Assembly: GCA_020051155.1 (NCBI GenBank)
Contig: JAGVJK010000021.1
Coordinates: 1 to 64,000, forward strand
Reading direction: 5' to 3'
Source of the DNA: Gammaproteobacteria bacterium
GTDB lineage: Bacteria; Pseudomonadota; Gammaproteobacteria; UBA1113
DNA length: 64,000 bases
Shown: piece by piece, positions 42,431 to 53,884 of the stretch
Position numbering within the stretch: position 1 is the first letter of the stretch
Layout: the number at the start of each line of letters is the position of its first letter
Made by a program: the position numbers and the translations under genes
The notes under the pieces: model-generated
Databases searched by the model: none
Told to the model about the DNA's origin: nothing
What the model saw: the letters and a program-made list of their open reading frames with translations, nothing else

Positions 42431-43411
42431 ATGTCGCAATCACAGGATCATGATTTTCAAGCGTTGCTTGCCTTACAAGCGCATTTAAATCGACGTATCA
42501 TTGGTCAGACCGAATTAGTTCGTAGTTTACTGATTGCATTGCTCTGCGATGGCCATTTATTGGTAGAGGGTGCTCCCGGTCTTGCTAAAACTACGGCTAT
42601 TAAAGAATTGTCACATTGTATTCAAGGCGATTTTCATCGCATTCAATTTACACCGGATTTATTACCCGCTGATTTAACGGGAACGGATATTTTTCATGCG
42701 CAGGATAGTTCTTTTCATTTCCAAGAAGGTCCTCTCTTTCATAATATGATTTTGGCAGATGAAATTAATCGTGCTCCCGCCAAGGTACAATCCGCATTGC
42801 TTGAAGCCATGGCGGAACGACAAATTACCGTGGGACATCATAGTTATCCATTAGCTCGTTTATTCTTAGTCATGGCAACACAAAATCCTATTGAACAGGA
42901 AGGAACGTATCCCCTGCCCGAAGCGCAGTTGGATCGTTTTTTACTCTATGTAAAAATTGGTTACCCAACCTTGGGGACCGAGTTAGACATTCTACGCTTA
43001 CACCGTGAGCAATTGTTAAATCCAACGCAAGTTCAATCACCTCCACCTTCCTTAAGCCAAGAATTAATTTTCTCTGCGCGCGAAGCATTACTGCATGTGC
43101 ATTTAAGTAAGGAATTAGAAGAATATCTCGTACAGCTCATCATGGCTACTCGCGATGCCAGCCCTTATGGCATGGATTTAGCGAATTGGATTCGCTATGG
43201 TGCCAGCCCACGCGGCACCTTGGGTCTTGATCGTGCAGCCCGCGCTCACGCCTGGTTAGCAGGAAAAGATTATGTTTCTCCAGAAGATATTCATGGTGTG
43301 TTTTACTCGGTGTTGCGTCATCGTATTTTACTATCCTTCGAAGCGGAAGCTGAAGGGATTACTACCGATGACGTCTTAAAAGAAATTTTACATCGTGTAG
43401 CTATACCATGA
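42431..43411 (+). CDS. MoxR-type AAA+ ATPase
   Basis: 326 aa. Walker A GAPGLAKTT, Walker B ILADEINRAP, sensor 1 ATQNPIEQEGTYPLPEAQLDRF. MoxR ATPases act as chaperones for VWA-domain proteins encoded nearby; here it starts the moxR-DUF58-DUF4381-BatA-BatB-BatC-BatD cluster. GGAAT lies a few bases before the ATG. Confidence 0.95.
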   Translation: MSQSQDHDFQALLALQAHLNRRIIGQTELVRSLLIALLCDGHLLVEGAPGLAKTTAIKELSHCIQGDFHRIQFTPDLLPADLTGTDIFHAQDSSFHFQEGPLFHNMILADEINRAPAKVQSALLEAMAERQITVGHHSYPLARLFLVMATQNPIEQEGTYPLPEAQLDRFLLYVKIGYPTLGTELDILRLHREQLLNPTQVQSPPPSLSQELIFSAREALLHVHLSKELEEYLVQLIMATRDASPYGMDLANWIRYGASPRGTLGLDRAARAHAWLAGKDYVSPEDIHGVFYSVLRHRILLSFEAEAEGITTDDVLKEILHRVAIP

Positions 43412-44316
43412 CCGATGCTAGCATCCAGCTGAGCCTTTCTGATCTTATTGCGCTGCAAGCAGTCAGCCGAGGACTGCAAATTATGAAACCGCGCACCGTA
43501 TCGGCAACTCACGCCGGTGGTTTCACGTCTTCCTTTCATGGACGCGGCATGGATTTTGAAGAAGTGCGTATTTACCAACGTGGTGATGATGTTCGCAGTA
43601 TTGATTGGCGAGTCACCGCACGCACGGGACAACCTCACACAAAAATTTTCCATCAAGAACGCGAGCGCCCCATCTTCATTGTTCTTGATTATTCACCGAG
43701 CCTCTTCTTCGGCACGCGTCGTGAATTAAAGTCCGTCACGGCCACTAAAACCGCTGCACTGATTGCATGGGCTGCGGTAAATGCAGGTGATCGTATCGGA
43801 GGTATCATTGCCACACCTGAGCGTTATGTTGAACATGCTCCCAAAGGCCGCAAACAAGGTGTCTTACCTTTACTAAAAACGCTGAGTGTCGCCAATGATC
43901 CTCGGTGTGAAAATAAAAACACCACACATTTAGCAGGCGTATTACTGCGATTACAAAGAATCATCCGACCAGGCAGTCTTGTTTTTATCATCAGTGATTT
44001 TCATCGATGGGAACCTAATGCAGAACAACAACTCGTTCTGTTAGCACAACATAACGATATTATTGGATGTTTTATCTACGATGCACTGGAAAAGGAGCCA
44101 CCGCCACCTAATTATTACGGCATCACTGATGGCCGACAAACACAAACTATGAGTACTTATTCTGCTGAATTTCGCGAAGCTTATCGCCAAAAATTCTTAC
44201 TTCGCCATCAACATATTCAATCTTTATTCACCGCTCAAGGCGCTGCATTATGCACACTCAATACCGAAGATGATTTGGTGAAAAAAATGAATCAGGAGAT
44301 TATGCGTCGTGGATAA
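43408..44316 (+). CDS. DUF58 domain protein
   Basis: 302 aa. The DUF58 motif VRSIDWRVTARTG and the preceding GRGMDFEEVRIYQRGDD segment are intact, followed by a VWA-like fold (FIVLDYSPSLFFGT). It is always found with MoxR ATPases, forming an early part of the Bat (aerotolerance) set. It overlaps moxR by 4 bases. Confidence 0.92.
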   Translation: MTDASIQLSLSDLIALQAVSRGLQIMKPRTVSATHAGGFTSSFHGRGMDFEEVRIYQRGDDVRSIDWRVTARTGQPHTKIFHQERERPIFIVLDYSPSLFFGTRRELKSVTATKTAALIAWAAVNAGDRIGGIIATPERYVEHAPKGRKQGVLPLLKTLSVANDPRCENKNTTHLAGVLLRLQRIIRPGSLVFIISDFHRWEPNAEQQLVLLAQHNDIIGCFIYDALEKEPPPPNYYGITDGRQTQTMSTYSAEFREAYRQKFLLRHQHIQSLFTAQGAALCTLNTEDDLVKKMNQEIMRRG

Positions 44317-44776
44317 TACCTTGCTGCAACAATTAAAAGATATTCACAATCCAGCACCGATCTCGTGGTGGCCTCTGGCGATTGGTTGGTATGGCGTGAT
44401 CTTTATCACATTATTAGTGTTAGGTTGTCTTGGCTTTTTGCTTTATCGTTATCGCCAGAAACAAAAACGTCAACAACTTATTTTTCAGCAATTAACCTCC
44501 ATTGAAGAAAAATTGCTACTTCAAGATCCAACGGCCGTCTCTGATTGCTCCGTGTTATTACGAAAAATTGCTTTGCTCAACTTTCCACGGCAAGATGTCG
44601 CTGGCTTACATGGCGAAGCGTGGTTGAAATTTTTAGACCAAACTGGCAAGACACAAGACTTTAGTCACGGCTGCGGCCGATTACTAATTACTGTCGCTTA
44701 CCAACAACAATGGAATGATACTGCGACACAATTATTACCTCTTATAAAACGGTGGATGCAACAATGTTTGAAATAG
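44309..44776 (+). CDS. DUF4381 membrane protein
   Basis: 155 aa, one TM helix (GVIFITLLVLGCLGFLLYRY) and a short cytoplasmic helical domain. DUF4381 proteins sit between DUF58 and BatA genes in this cluster type. It overlaps the DUF58 gene by 8 bases and BatA by 13. Confidence 0.88.
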   Translation: MDNTLLQQLKDIHNPAPISWWPLAIGWYGVIFITLLVLGCLGFLLYRYRQKQKRQQLIFQQLTSIEEKLLLQDPTAVSDCSVLLRKIALLNFPRQDVAGLHGEAWLKFLDQTGKTQDFSHGCGRLLITVAYQQQWNDTATQLLPLIKRWMQQCLK

Positions 44777-45771
44777 CGAACCCATGGATACTACTAGCAC
44801 TTCCTGCACCTTTTATCATCTACGGCCTTTTTAGTGGCAAAAAACCCAAAGCTACCGCTGCATTACACATTCCCTTTTATCAAGATGTCTCACAATTACC
44901 TCAACCGGCTCAAACGTTTTCGAAAGGTTTTTTTCATGGTCTATGGCTTTTGTTTTTAGTGTGGTGTTTATTTGTGTTTGCTGCTAGTGGACCGCGTTTC
45001 GTCGGCAAACCCATGGAATTAAAAAGAAGTGGTCGCGATATTATGTTGGCCATTGATATTTCGGCCAGCATGGAAACGCCTGATATGCAAATCAATCATC
45101 AACAAGTTAATCGGCTCGCTGCCATTCAATCTATTGCTCGTGGCTTTATAAAAGATCGCGAAGGTGATCGACTAGGGCTGATCTTATTTGGTACTCATGC
45201 TTATTTACTCACGCCAATGACGTACGATCATGACACACTCACTTCCATGTTAAATGATGCCAGCATTGGTTTGGCGGGTCCGCAAACTGCTATCGGCGAT
45301 GCGATTGGTTTAGCCATTAAACGTTTAATCGAATATCCTAAAGAAGATCGAATCTTGGTGTTATTAACCGATGGCGTCAACAATGCAGGGCAAGTTTCCG
45401 CCTTAAGCGCGGCGAATATGGCTGCTAAATATCACATAAAAATTTACACCATTGGCTTTGGTGCAGAACGCGCCGTGGTAGAAAGCTTTATGGGACCACA
45501 AGTGGTAAATCCCTCGGCTGATTTAGATGAGACAACGTTGAAAAAAGTTGCTGACATCACTCATGGTTTATATTTCCGTGCTAAGGATACAAAAGCATTA
45601 CAAAAGGTTTATGATACGCTCAATCAAGTTGAGCCTTTGGCAAAAAATCAAGGTGTGTATCGTCCCCTTACTCCTTTATATACATGGCCTCTGGGTCTAG
45701 GTTTATTATTGAGTGCTGGTCTTTTTTCATGGCCGTTACTAAGAGGCTATTTTCAGCGAGGTGCATTATGA
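44764..45771 (+). CDS. VWA-domain membrane protein, BatA-like
   Basis: 335 aa. Two TM helices at the N terminus and one at the C terminus flank a von Willebrand A domain with an intact MIDAS (DISAS in LAIDISASMETPD, and the later LTDGVNNAG). The start at 44764 (MFEIANPW) is chosen because GGTGG lies 8 bases upstream, while the frame also has an ATG at 44752. Part of the Bat complex, probably acting in envelope stress. Confidence 0.88.
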   Translation: MFEIANPWILLALPAPFIIYGLFSGKKPKATAALHIPFYQDVSQLPQPAQTFSKGFFHGLWLLFLVWCLFVFAASGPRFVGKPMELKRSGRDIMLAIDISASMETPDMQINHQQVNRLAAIQSIARGFIKDREGDRLGLILFGTHAYLLTPMTYDHDTLTSMLNDASIGLAGPQTAIGDAIGLAIKRLIEYPKEDRILVLLTDGVNNAGQVSALSAANMAAKYHIKIYTIGFGAERAVVESFMGPQVVNPSADLDETTLKKVADITHGLYFRAKDTKALQKVYDTLNQVEPLAKNQGVYRPLTPLYTWPLGLGLLLSAGLFSWPLLRGYFQRGAL

Positions 45772-46771
45772 GTTGGCAATATTTTCATTTGCTCCGTCCT
45801 CTGTGGCTACTGGCTTTATTGCCACTGCTGTTGATTTTGATCTGGCAATATCGTTCGTTAAAAGAACGCAATGCTTGGCATCTTGTTTGTGATCCAAACT
45901 TATTACATTTTTTATTAAAGGGAAAAAGCGCTCGAGCATTAGCACCCACCTTATGGTTAACTCTTGTTTGGTTACTCACCGTCTTTGCTCTCGCAGGACC
46001 TAGCTGGAAACAACTAAGTGTTCCCTTGCTGAAAAACCAAGAAGCTAATGTGATTTTATTTGACAACTCTTACATCATGGATGCCAGTGACATACCACCG
46101 AGCCGCTTGATGATCGCTCGTTATAAATTACTTGATTTAGTCCGTCTATCACGAGATGGCCGTTTTGGTTTGATTGCTTATTCTGGTGAGCCTTATGTGG
46201 CATCTCCTTTAACCGATGATATAAAAACCCTTGAAAATTTTGTCTCACAATTATCTCCGAACATGATGCCTGTTGCTGGTTATCAATTAGATAAAGCACT
46301 CTCCTTTGCAGCAACCTTGCTCAAACAATCCGGAGAAACGGGCGGCAATATTTTTGTCTTCACTGGTAATAATGCAACAAGCAATGATATTGCTACCGCT
46401 AAACAATTAGCGAAGGAAGGTTATAAAATCTTTGTCTTAGGTATTGGTAGTAATACCGGTGGACCTATCTTGTTGCCCAATGGTCGATATTTAAAAAATC
46501 AACAAGGTGACATTCTCATTGCGAAGTTAGACGGGCGAAGTTTAAATGCGCTGGCAACGGCTGGGCATGGACTCTATATGGCGCATACGAATAGCGATCA
46601 AGATATTCGCCAGCTCATCACGGCTGCTCACGGTATTAATATTTCAAAAAGCCGACATCATGGCAAACAAACAGTCGCCGAGTGGCAAGATGAAGGTCGA
46701 TGGTTACTGCTATTGATTTTACCTTTATTGTTGTTAGGATTTTGTCGTGGTTGGCTCGTGGAGTATCTCGC

Positions 46772-46775
<4 letters not shown>
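45768..46775 (+). CDS. VWA-domain membrane protein, BatB-like, with altered MIDAS
   Basis: 335 aa, TM-VWA-TM layout similar to the preceding gene. The first metal-site motif reads DNSYI (in ILFDNSYIMDASD) instead of DxSxS, so metal binding may be lost. The start at 45768 overlaps the previous stop by 4 bases (ATGA). A longer frame reaches upstream into BatA but is not needed. Confidence 0.85.
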
Positions 46776-47596
<821 letters not shown>

Positions 47597-47605
47597 GGAG
47601 GCACT

Positions 47606-49339
47606 ATGAAGTCTTTATTGTTTTTATGTGCATTGCTCATGAGCACTGTCAGTCTTGCACTGTCTAGCTTGACAGCTTCTGTCGATAAAACCACTCTCGG
47701 CTTAAATGAATCGCTTCATTATACGTTAGTCGCCGCAGATGATAATGGTCAACTGGTTCCAAATTTTGACGCGTTGAAACAAGATTTTAATATTTTAAGC
47801 CGCAGTGAAAGCAGTCAACTTTCCATCATTAATAACAAATCTTCACAATATACACAATGGTCATTAGAATTAATGCCAACACATACTGGGACTCTAACGA
47901 TTCCCGCTATCACCCTCGGTCAAATCAACAGTCAACCCATCACCTTACAAGTCACTGCACAAGCTTCTACGCAAAGTACTCTGCCACAAAAAAGCCCTGT
48001 TTTTATTGAGTCTTCGGTTAATCCTAAGGATGGTTACGTACAAGGGCAGCTCATATATAACATGCGCATTTATTACAATCGGTCCATTCGTAACCCTGCA
48101 TTAAACATGGAACCCAATGATCAATACATCATGAAACACTTAGAACCGGATGCACAATATGATCGTGTGATTAACGGCGTGCCTTATCAAGTGTTAGAAC
48201 AGCGTTATGCGATCTTCCCACAAAAAAGTGGCTCCATCACCATCCCTGCACCAACCATGCGTGGTTACACACAGCAAGTCAACACGCAAAGTGCTTGGGG
48301 ACTTGATACAACATGGCAACCTTTTCGTGTTAGCGGCCAAGCCATTACATTAAACATTAAAGCACCTGCGCAAAACAATCAACGTTGGTGGTTACCCGCT
48401 TCTGAGCTGCGTGTCACACAACAGTGGTCACAACCTCTTAACACGCCAATCACCACTGGCTCTGCCATCACTCGCACTATCACGCTTGAAGCAACTGGGT
48501 TGCTCGATACTCAACTACCTGAGCTGCCAGTTCAAAATCAAGAGCACTTACAAATTTATCCAGATAAAGCCATTACTAGCAATCACTTTACACCCTTGGG
48601 CGTCGTGAGCAAAAAAATCATTAAGATTGCTTACATTCCCAATGCGGCAGGCTCTATCACTTTGCCTGCGATTCAGATTCCTTGGTGGAATACTAAAACT
48701 AATCAAGCAGAAATAGCAATGCTGCCTTCGCAAGCTTTGAATATTATCAGCACTTCTAACCGTCAGAATAACAGCACCAGCATTCAACCATTGCGCGTTG
48801 AGCCAACCTTGGACCAAACTGACAATAATGAAAATACAGCGCCTGCTACGAGTGCCAATAAGAAATTTAAAATTACCGCTTGGTTTTGGATCGCAAATAT
48901 CAGTTTGGTATTATGGCTTATCACTTTACTACTTTTGTTACGTAGTAAACGTGCTCGCAGAAAAGCTCTGTCACAACCCTTAAACCATGCCGCGACACAC
49001 CAAGTTGAGTCTATCCGTAAAGCGCGTTCCCATTTGAAAAAAATGTGTTTAGAAAATAATGCCAAGGCAGCGAAAACTGCGCTACTGAATGTTGCACATG
49101 CAATTTGGGATCCGCAACATTTTTTAACGCTAAAGGAATTAGCCACACAGTTTACCGATGAAAAAGCGATCGAGCATATCAACGCTTTGGATAAACATCT
49201 CTACACTGATAGCCACGACCCGTGGGATGGCTTAAGCTTTTGGGATGGTGTAAAGCAAGCTTTATCAAAGAAAGCGAGTTCGCAAATTGAAAAGAAATAC
49301 GTATTACCTAACCTTTACTTAGGAGATGACCATGACTAA
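47606..49339 (+). CDS. BatD-like oxygen-tolerance protein
   Basis: 577 aa. Signal peptide (LLFLCALLMSTVSLALS), several Ig-like beta domains (residues ~25-390), one TM helix (FWIANISLVLWLITLLLLLR) and a cytoplasmic tail. It closes the moxR/Bat cluster. AAGGAGG is a few bases before the ATG. Confidence 0.9.
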   Translation: MKSLLFLCALLMSTVSLALSSLTASVDKTTLGLNESLHYTLVAADDNGQLVPNFDALKQDFNILSRSESSQLSIINNKSSQYTQWSLELMPTHTGTLTIPAITLGQINSQPITLQVTAQASTQSTLPQKSPVFIESSVNPKDGYVQGQLIYNMRIYYNRSIRNPALNMEPNDQYIMKHLEPDAQYDRVINGVPYQVLEQRYAIFPQKSGSITIPAPTMRGYTQQVNTQSAWGLDTTWQPFRVSGQAITLNIKAPAQNNQRWWLPASELRVTQQWSQPLNTPITTGSAITRTITLEATGLLDTQLPELPVQNQEHLQIYPDKAITSNHFTPLGVVSKKIIKIAYIPNAAGSITLPAIQIPWWNTKTNQAEIAMLPSQALNIISTSNRQNNSTSIQPLRVEPTLDQTDNNENTAPATSANKKFKITAWFWIANISLVLWLITLLLLLRSKRARRKALSQPLNHAATHQVESIRKARSHLKKMCLENNAKAAKTALLNVAHAIWDPQHFLTLKELATQFTDEKAIEHINALDKHLYTDSHDPWDGLSFWDGVKQALSKKASSQIEKKYVLPNLYLGDDHD

Positions 49340-50036
49340 AACTCTCATCCTTACTGGCGGCAGTCAAGGTATTGGTCAGAAAACCTTGCAAAAATTTGTT
49401 GAACAAGGATGGCAAGGAATAAATATTTCTAGAAAGCCGACGCAATTACCGGGTGTTATAGATCTAGAAATTGATTTATCTGCCACAAATTGGGTAGAGC
49501 GCATTGAAAAAGAATTGTTGACTCGCCTGCCAGACTCTAGCATTTTATGTTTAATCCATAATGCCGCTGCACTCATACCTGATCGTGTTGGCATGATTGA
49601 CCCCGTGAACTTTGAAAAAACTTTATCTCTCAATGTGATTATTCCCAGCACGCTCAATAATTTATTGTTACCACGAATGAGTAAAGACTCTAGCATTCTT
49701 TATGTGGGATCAACTTTGTCTGAAAAGGCCGTGCCTGGTTGCGCTTCTTATCTTGTCAGTAAACATGCGGTGTTGGGACTCATGCGAGCAACCTGTCAAG
49801 ACTTAGCAGGCTCAGGCGTTCATACTTGTTGCATTTGCCCTGGTTTAACTGATACCGCGATGTTACGAGAACGTTGTCAACATGATGAAAAACTGCTTGA
49901 GATCTTAAAGAAAATCTCCCTCGCTGAACGCTTTGTAGAACCAGAAGAAATTGCCGATATTCTTTGGTTCGCAGCAAATCATCCGGTGCTAAATGGCAGC
50001 GTGATTCATGGAAATTTGGGACAGAGAGAATCTTAA
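49332..50036 (+). CDS. Short-chain dehydrogenase/reductase
   Basis: 234 aa SDR. NAD(P) motif TGGSQGIGQ at the N terminus, HNAAAL, the catalytic Ser in LYVGSTLS, and YLVSK (Tyr-x3-Lys) in CASYLVSKHAV. Substrate unknown. The start at 49332 is chosen because AGGAG sits 6 bases upstream; the ATG two codons earlier is too close to it. It overlaps BatD by 8 bases. Confidence 0.88.
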   Translation: MTKTLILTGGSQGIGQKTLQKFVEQGWQGINISRKPTQLPGVIDLEIDLSATNWVERIEKELLTRLPDSSILCLIHNAAALIPDRVGMIDPVNFEKTLSLNVIIPSTLNNLLLPRMSKDSSILYVGSTLSEKAVPGCASYLVSKHAVLGLMRATCQDLAGSGVHTCCICPGLTDTAMLRERCQHDEKLLEILKKISLAERFVEPEEIADILWFAANHPVLNGSVIHGNLGQRES

Positions 50037-50105
50037 GGATCTTATCTGAAAAAACACTTCTTCCTGCCGAGTTATCCTGAGCTCTCTTCTTGTCATCCAT
50101 AGAAC

Positions 50106-51128
50106 TTACCAGTTCAAAATAACCTTACCGCAACGTCCTTCCATGATCGCTTGGAAGGCTTGTTCAAACTCCTCTGCTGGATAACGATGTGTAATCGCTG
50201 CCGAAATATCTAAACCGCTTTTTAGCATGCTTGCCATTTTGTACCAAGTTTCAAACATTTCACGGCCGTAGATCCCTTTGAGTGTGAGACCTTTAAAAAT
50301 AATTGGATTCCAATCCACTGGTGTAGCTTTAACTGGAATACCAAGTATGCCAACTTGACCACCATGATTCATTACTTGCAAAATTAAATCCATGGAAGTG
50401 GAGTGACCTGACATTTCTAAGCCAACATCAAAGCCCTCAACAATCCCCAACTCTTTCATCACATCTTTCATTGACGTTTGTATTGGGTCAATCGCACAGG
50501 TCGCACCCATTTTTTCTGCTAGTTGTAACCGATAAGGATTTACATCGGTGATCACGATAAAACGTGCTCCCGCATGTCGTGCAACTTTAATTGCCATTAA
50601 ACCAATGGGACCTGCGCCGGTGATCAACACATCTTCACCGACTAAATCAAAGGACAAAGCAGTATGTGTGGCATTACCTAATGGATCGAGCACTGCACCC
50701 ACTTCATCATTAATTTCAGCGGGCAGTTTAAAAACGTTCGCTGCTGGTAATGAAACATATTCCGCAAAACACCCCGGACGCTGAACACCTAGGCCAATAG
50801 TTAGACGACACAAATGACGACGACCTGCTCGGCAATTGCGGCAATGACCACAGGTGATATGACCTTCTCCAGATACTCGATCGCCCACTCGAAAGCCACT
50901 CACTTCACTCCCCATGGCAACCACTTCGCCCATAAATTCATGGCCTACTGTCAACGGCACAGGAACCGTTCGTTGTGCCCAAGCATCCCATTTATAAATA
51001 TGCAGATCTGTGCCACAAATTGCAGTATTTCGCACTTTGATCAACATATCATTCGGGCCATAGGTTGGCTCTGCTACATCTGTTAACCATAAGCCTGGTT
51101 CTGCTTTTAATTTTACTAAGGCTTTCAT
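50106..51128 (-). CDS. tdh: L-threonine 3-dehydrogenase
   Basis: Zinc-dependent medium-chain dehydrogenase oxidising L-threonine to 2-amino-3-ketobutyrate. Catalytic zinc site C38, H63-E64; structural zinc C93, C96, C99, C107; Rossmann motif [15 protein letters not shown]. 340 aa. The start adjoins the kbl stop (1-base overlap), so the two form the kbl-tdh operon for threonine to glycine plus acetyl-CoA. Confidence 0.97.
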   Translation of the reverse strand: MKALVKLKAEPGLWLTDVAEPTYGPNDMLIKVRNTAICGTDLHIYKWDAWAQRTVPVPLTVGHEFMGEVVAMGSEVSGFRVGDRVSGEGHITCGHCRNCRAGRRHLCRLTIGLGVQRPGCFAEYVSLPAANVFKLPAEINDEVGAVLDPLGNATHTALSFDLVGEDVLITGAGPIGLMAIKVARHAGARFIVITDVNPYRLQLAEKMGATCAIDPIQTSMKDVMKELGIVEGFDVGLEMSGHSTSMDLILQVMNHGGQVGILGIPVKATPVDWNPIIFKGLTLKGIYGREMFETWYKMASMLKSGLDISAAITHRYPAEEFEQAFQAIMEGRCGKVILNW

Positions 51129-52318
51129 TATGCAATCACTCCCAATGCTTTACCCACTTTGGCAAAAGCAGCTATCGCTTTATCTAAATGTGCTTGTGTA
51201 TGTCCTGCTGACATTTGTGTGCGAATACGCGCTGCGCCATGTGGTACCACCGGAAAAGAAAAACCAATCACATAGATGCCTTCTTCTAATAACTTGTCCG
51301 CCATCAGACCCGCTAATTTTGCATCACCTAACATTACTGGGATAATCGCATGATGTCCCGGCACTAAATTAAAACCTAACGCTGTCATCGCCGCGCGAAA
51401 GTATTGGCTGTTACTATGTAATCGTTTGCGCAAATCATCGCTTTCTTCTAAGAGGTCGAGCACTTTAATCGAAGTCTCTGCAATCATGGGCGCTAAACTA
51501 TTAGAAAATAAATAAGGTCGCGAACGATTACGCAACCAATCAATGATTGCTCTATGACCGCTGGTGTACCCGCCGGAAGCACCGCCCAGCGCTTTACCCA
51601 AGGTTCCCGTGATAATGTCAATGCGATTCATCACGCCACAAAACTCATGAGTACCGCGTCCTTTTTCTCCCATGAATCCAACCGCATGAGAGTCATCCAC
51701 CATCACTAAGGCTTGGTAACGATCGGCTAAATCACAAATCGCAGGCAGATTAGCAATAATGCCATCCATAGAAAAGACACCGTCTGTGGCAATTAATTTA
51801 AATCGACAATCCTTTGCTCGCTCTAATTGTGCTTGCAAGTCCTGCATGTTGTTATTTTCATAACGAAAGCGCTGCGCTTTACACAAACGAATACCATCAA
51901 TGATGGAAGCATGATTCAACGCATCGCTGATCACGGCATCTTCTGGCCCTAGCAACGTTTCAAATAATCCACCATTGGCGTCAAAGCATGAAGAGTACAA
52001 AATCGTGTCTTCCATGCCTAGAAAATCTGACAATCGTCGCTCTAAGGTTTTATGCACGGTTTGTGTTCCACAAATAAACCGAACGGATGACATACCAAAA
52101 CCATGTTGCAACACTGCTTCTTGCGCTGCTGCAATCAGCGCTGGATGATTAGCGAGTCCCAAATAATTGTTGGCGCAAAAATTAAGAACATGTTCACCAC
52201 CGGCAACTGTAATATCCGCTTGCTGTGGTGTAGTAATTTCACGTTCATGCTTATAGAGCCCTTGCTCATGCAATGTTTGCGTTTCTTTGGTTAGGTGGTT
52301 GAGAAAATCTGCATTCAT
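51128..52318 (-). CDS. kbl: Glycine C-acetyltransferase (2-amino-3-ketobutyrate CoA ligase)
   Basis: PLP enzyme that splits 2-amino-3-ketobutyrate with CoA into glycine and acetyl-CoA. PLP lysine K242 in [21 protein letters not shown] and [10 protein letters not shown] are typical. 396 aa. First gene of kbl-tdh. With the glycine cleavage operon nearby, threonine could feed one-carbon metabolism. Confidence 0.97.
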   Translation of the reverse strand: MNADFLNHLTKETQTLHEQGLYKHEREITTPQQADITVAGGEHVLNFCANNYLGLANHPALIAAAQEAVLQHGFGMSSVRFICGTQTVHKTLERRLSDFLGMEDTILYSSCFDANGGLFETLLGPEDAVISDALNHASIIDGIRLCKAQRFRYENNNMQDLQAQLERAKDCRFKLIATDGVFSMDGIIANLPAICDLADRYQALVMVDDSHAVGFMGEKGRGTHEFCGVMNRIDIITGTLGKALGGASGGYTSGHRAIIDWLRNRSRPYLFSNSLAPMIAETSIKVLDLLEESDDLRKRLHSNSQYFRAAMTALGFNLVPGHHAIIPVMLGDAKLAGLMADKLLEEGIYVIGFSFPVVPHGAARIRTQMSAGHTQAHLDKAIAAFAKVGKALGVIA

Positions 52319-52429
52319 GACTTAGCTCCTAATCACTTGATGTGTCCGTTTTATGTGCGCTTTTGAAGATACACAATCTTCGGTAAAAACGCTAAGTCTA
52401 TCGGGAAATCGAGGCGGGCTCAAATGAAA

Positions 52430-52603
52430 TCATATTCTCATGCTTGGTGCGGGATTTGGCAGGACATATCGATGGATATAGTTTTCTAATATCGCTTTCT
52501 TTTGTGGGCTCAAAGTAACAAGAGCGCGCTGGGATTTTACCAACTCGCAGGCGCGCTGCATGATTGCTTCGGGATTTTTCCAGTCCGCAAACTCATGCTT
52601 TGC
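52430..52603 (-). pseudogene. Short open frame, probable gene relic
   Basis: A 57-codon open minus-strand stretch between kbl and the 228-aa gene encodes FADWKNPEAIMQRACELVKS, then QRALVTLSPQKKAILENYIH and a Pro-rich end. An ATG at 52559-52561 would give 43 aa, but no ribosome site is visible. Composition looks like real protein. The rest of the 497-base gap holds only the hairpin at 52757. Confidence 0.3.
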
Positions 52604-52756
52604 CTATTATTAATTACTCTTCTTAGTTGATTATAGGTATAACCCCTCATGTGTCTCACAACCCTTACATTAGAAACGTGCCTCACGCGCACCCACGCTG
52701 GCAAAGATAGCGAAAAATCAACAGACTAGCAATACAGGAAAAATTACCAATAACTT

Positions 52757-52806
52757 ATACCGCTCACCAATGAAGATGCGATTTTTGCCATTGATGCGAG
52801 CGGTAT
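52757..52806 (-). terminator. Nested hairpin just past the 228-aa gene
   Basis: Outer arms ATACCGCTC (52757-52765) and GAGCGGTAT (52798-52806) form a 9-bp stem with an inner CAATG/CATTG pair, 10 bases beyond the stop of the minus-strand gene. No clean T run follows, so it may be a factor-dependent or weak terminator. Confidence 0.45.
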
Positions 52807-52815
52807 ATCCTTTTA

Positions 52816-53502
52816 TTAGATGCTTAGCTTGTGGCAGTGATGGTTTGGCAATAAAGATGTCTCAGAATTAATCTTCAAAATGCTGCCTAGTTCTGTTAAT
52901 AGATTTCTAGCAGTAGCCGCATCTTCAAGATATAGTTCGATGATCGCCCCGTCACTTTCAGTAAAACCACATCGATGAGTGAATACTGCATCAGCTCTAA
53001 TAGCTGTTTGCAATGCTTGCTGCATAAGATGATCTAATGTCTCTAACAGAGAAAAGATGAACGTGTAATTAACTTTTCCGTACATATCCTCACTACGAAC
53101 TAAAGATAGATGCTTACCGAAAAATTGTTCCTGAGGAGGAAGGGTGTTACTCCTTTGCGCTTCTGCACGGATATATAATGCAGTTTTTGTAGGCTCTCGC
53201 CTTAGTAGCGGCGGAAATACTGGAGTGATAGCGTCGAGCGTAATGTGAGCTTCTGCCGTAAATGAAGAAAGAAGTGGAGGAAAATTTTTTTCTTGAGCCT
53301 TAGCTACCGACCTTGGTCGTTTAAAACTTTTTGACTCAGACAAGCGCCTTCCCTCTGCTGTACTGCGCTTGGCTGTTATTTCAGGCAACGGAGAAGAGCT
53401 CGAGGATGTTACAAAAAATGTTGGCCCCCGAGATCGACCCGCTAGTGTTGGGCCTGCCTGGAATAATGGAGTTTCTAATCGCGTCACTTTATGATCTGGC
53501 AT
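52816..53502 (-). CDS. Unknown 228-aa protein with Ser-rich region, candidate effector
   Basis: No recognised domain. Disordered basic and Ser-rich N-terminal half (FFVTSSSSSPLPE, then AEGRRLSESKSFKRPRS), and a folded C-terminal half with alpha/beta character (VNYTFIFSLLETLDHLM to DGAIIELYLEDAATARNLLT). No signal peptide. GAGGATATTTTTCA precedes the ATG, similar to the leader of the ankyrin gene. Its Ser-rich run matches those in the large accessory proteins, suggesting the same class. Confidence 0.6.
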   Translation of the reverse strand: MPDHKVTRLETPLFQAGPTLAGRSRGPTFFVTSSSSSPLPEITAKRSTAEGRRLSESKSFKRPRSVAKAQEKNFPPLLSSFTAEAHITLDAITPVFPPLLRREPTKTALYIRAEAQRSNTLPPQEQFFGKHLSLVRSEDMYGKVNYTFIFSLLETLDHLMQQALQTAIRADAVFTHRCGFTESDGAIIELYLEDAATARNLLTELGSILKINSETSLLPNHHCHKLSI

Positions 53503-53574
53503 TGAAAAATATCCTCATCTCTACTGTTTACTCATTGGAACATCTTGTTATATTTGGAGAGGATTGATTATATT

Positions 53575-53754
53575 CTAGTCAGATAAGAAACTCAAGGAAA
53601 CCTCTACTGTCACGCCATACTCCACCTCGCCCGCGCTAGGAGCATGAGTAGCTAATTCCTTCACTGGCATTGGAAGAGCGTGTGCTTGTATCAGCGTATT
53701 ATCTCTTGGCATGGTTAAACAAGGATGTTGTTGGATAAGCATATCGATGTTCAT
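53575..53754 (-). CDS. Small unknown ORF, 59 aa
   Basis: MNIDMLIQQHPCLTMPRDNT, continuing to a hydrophobic/acidic end (VEYGVTVEVSLSFLSD). No clear ribosome site at any of its ATGs and no recognised family. It lies alone between two accessory genes; it may be a gene remnant. Confidence 0.3.
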   Translation of the reverse strand: MNIDMLIQQHPCLTMPRDNTLIQAHALPMPVKELATHAPSAGEVEYGVTVEVSLSFLSD

Positions 53755-53884
53755 AGAGATCAACCTAACTATAGTGGAAATGTTTGTTCTTTGCCTTGCA
53801 AAGGGCAAATTATAGGCAAGCTTAATCTAAATGTAAACAGGTGTGGAAATAATGAAAACCGTGGATTAGAACCCCATGCAATAA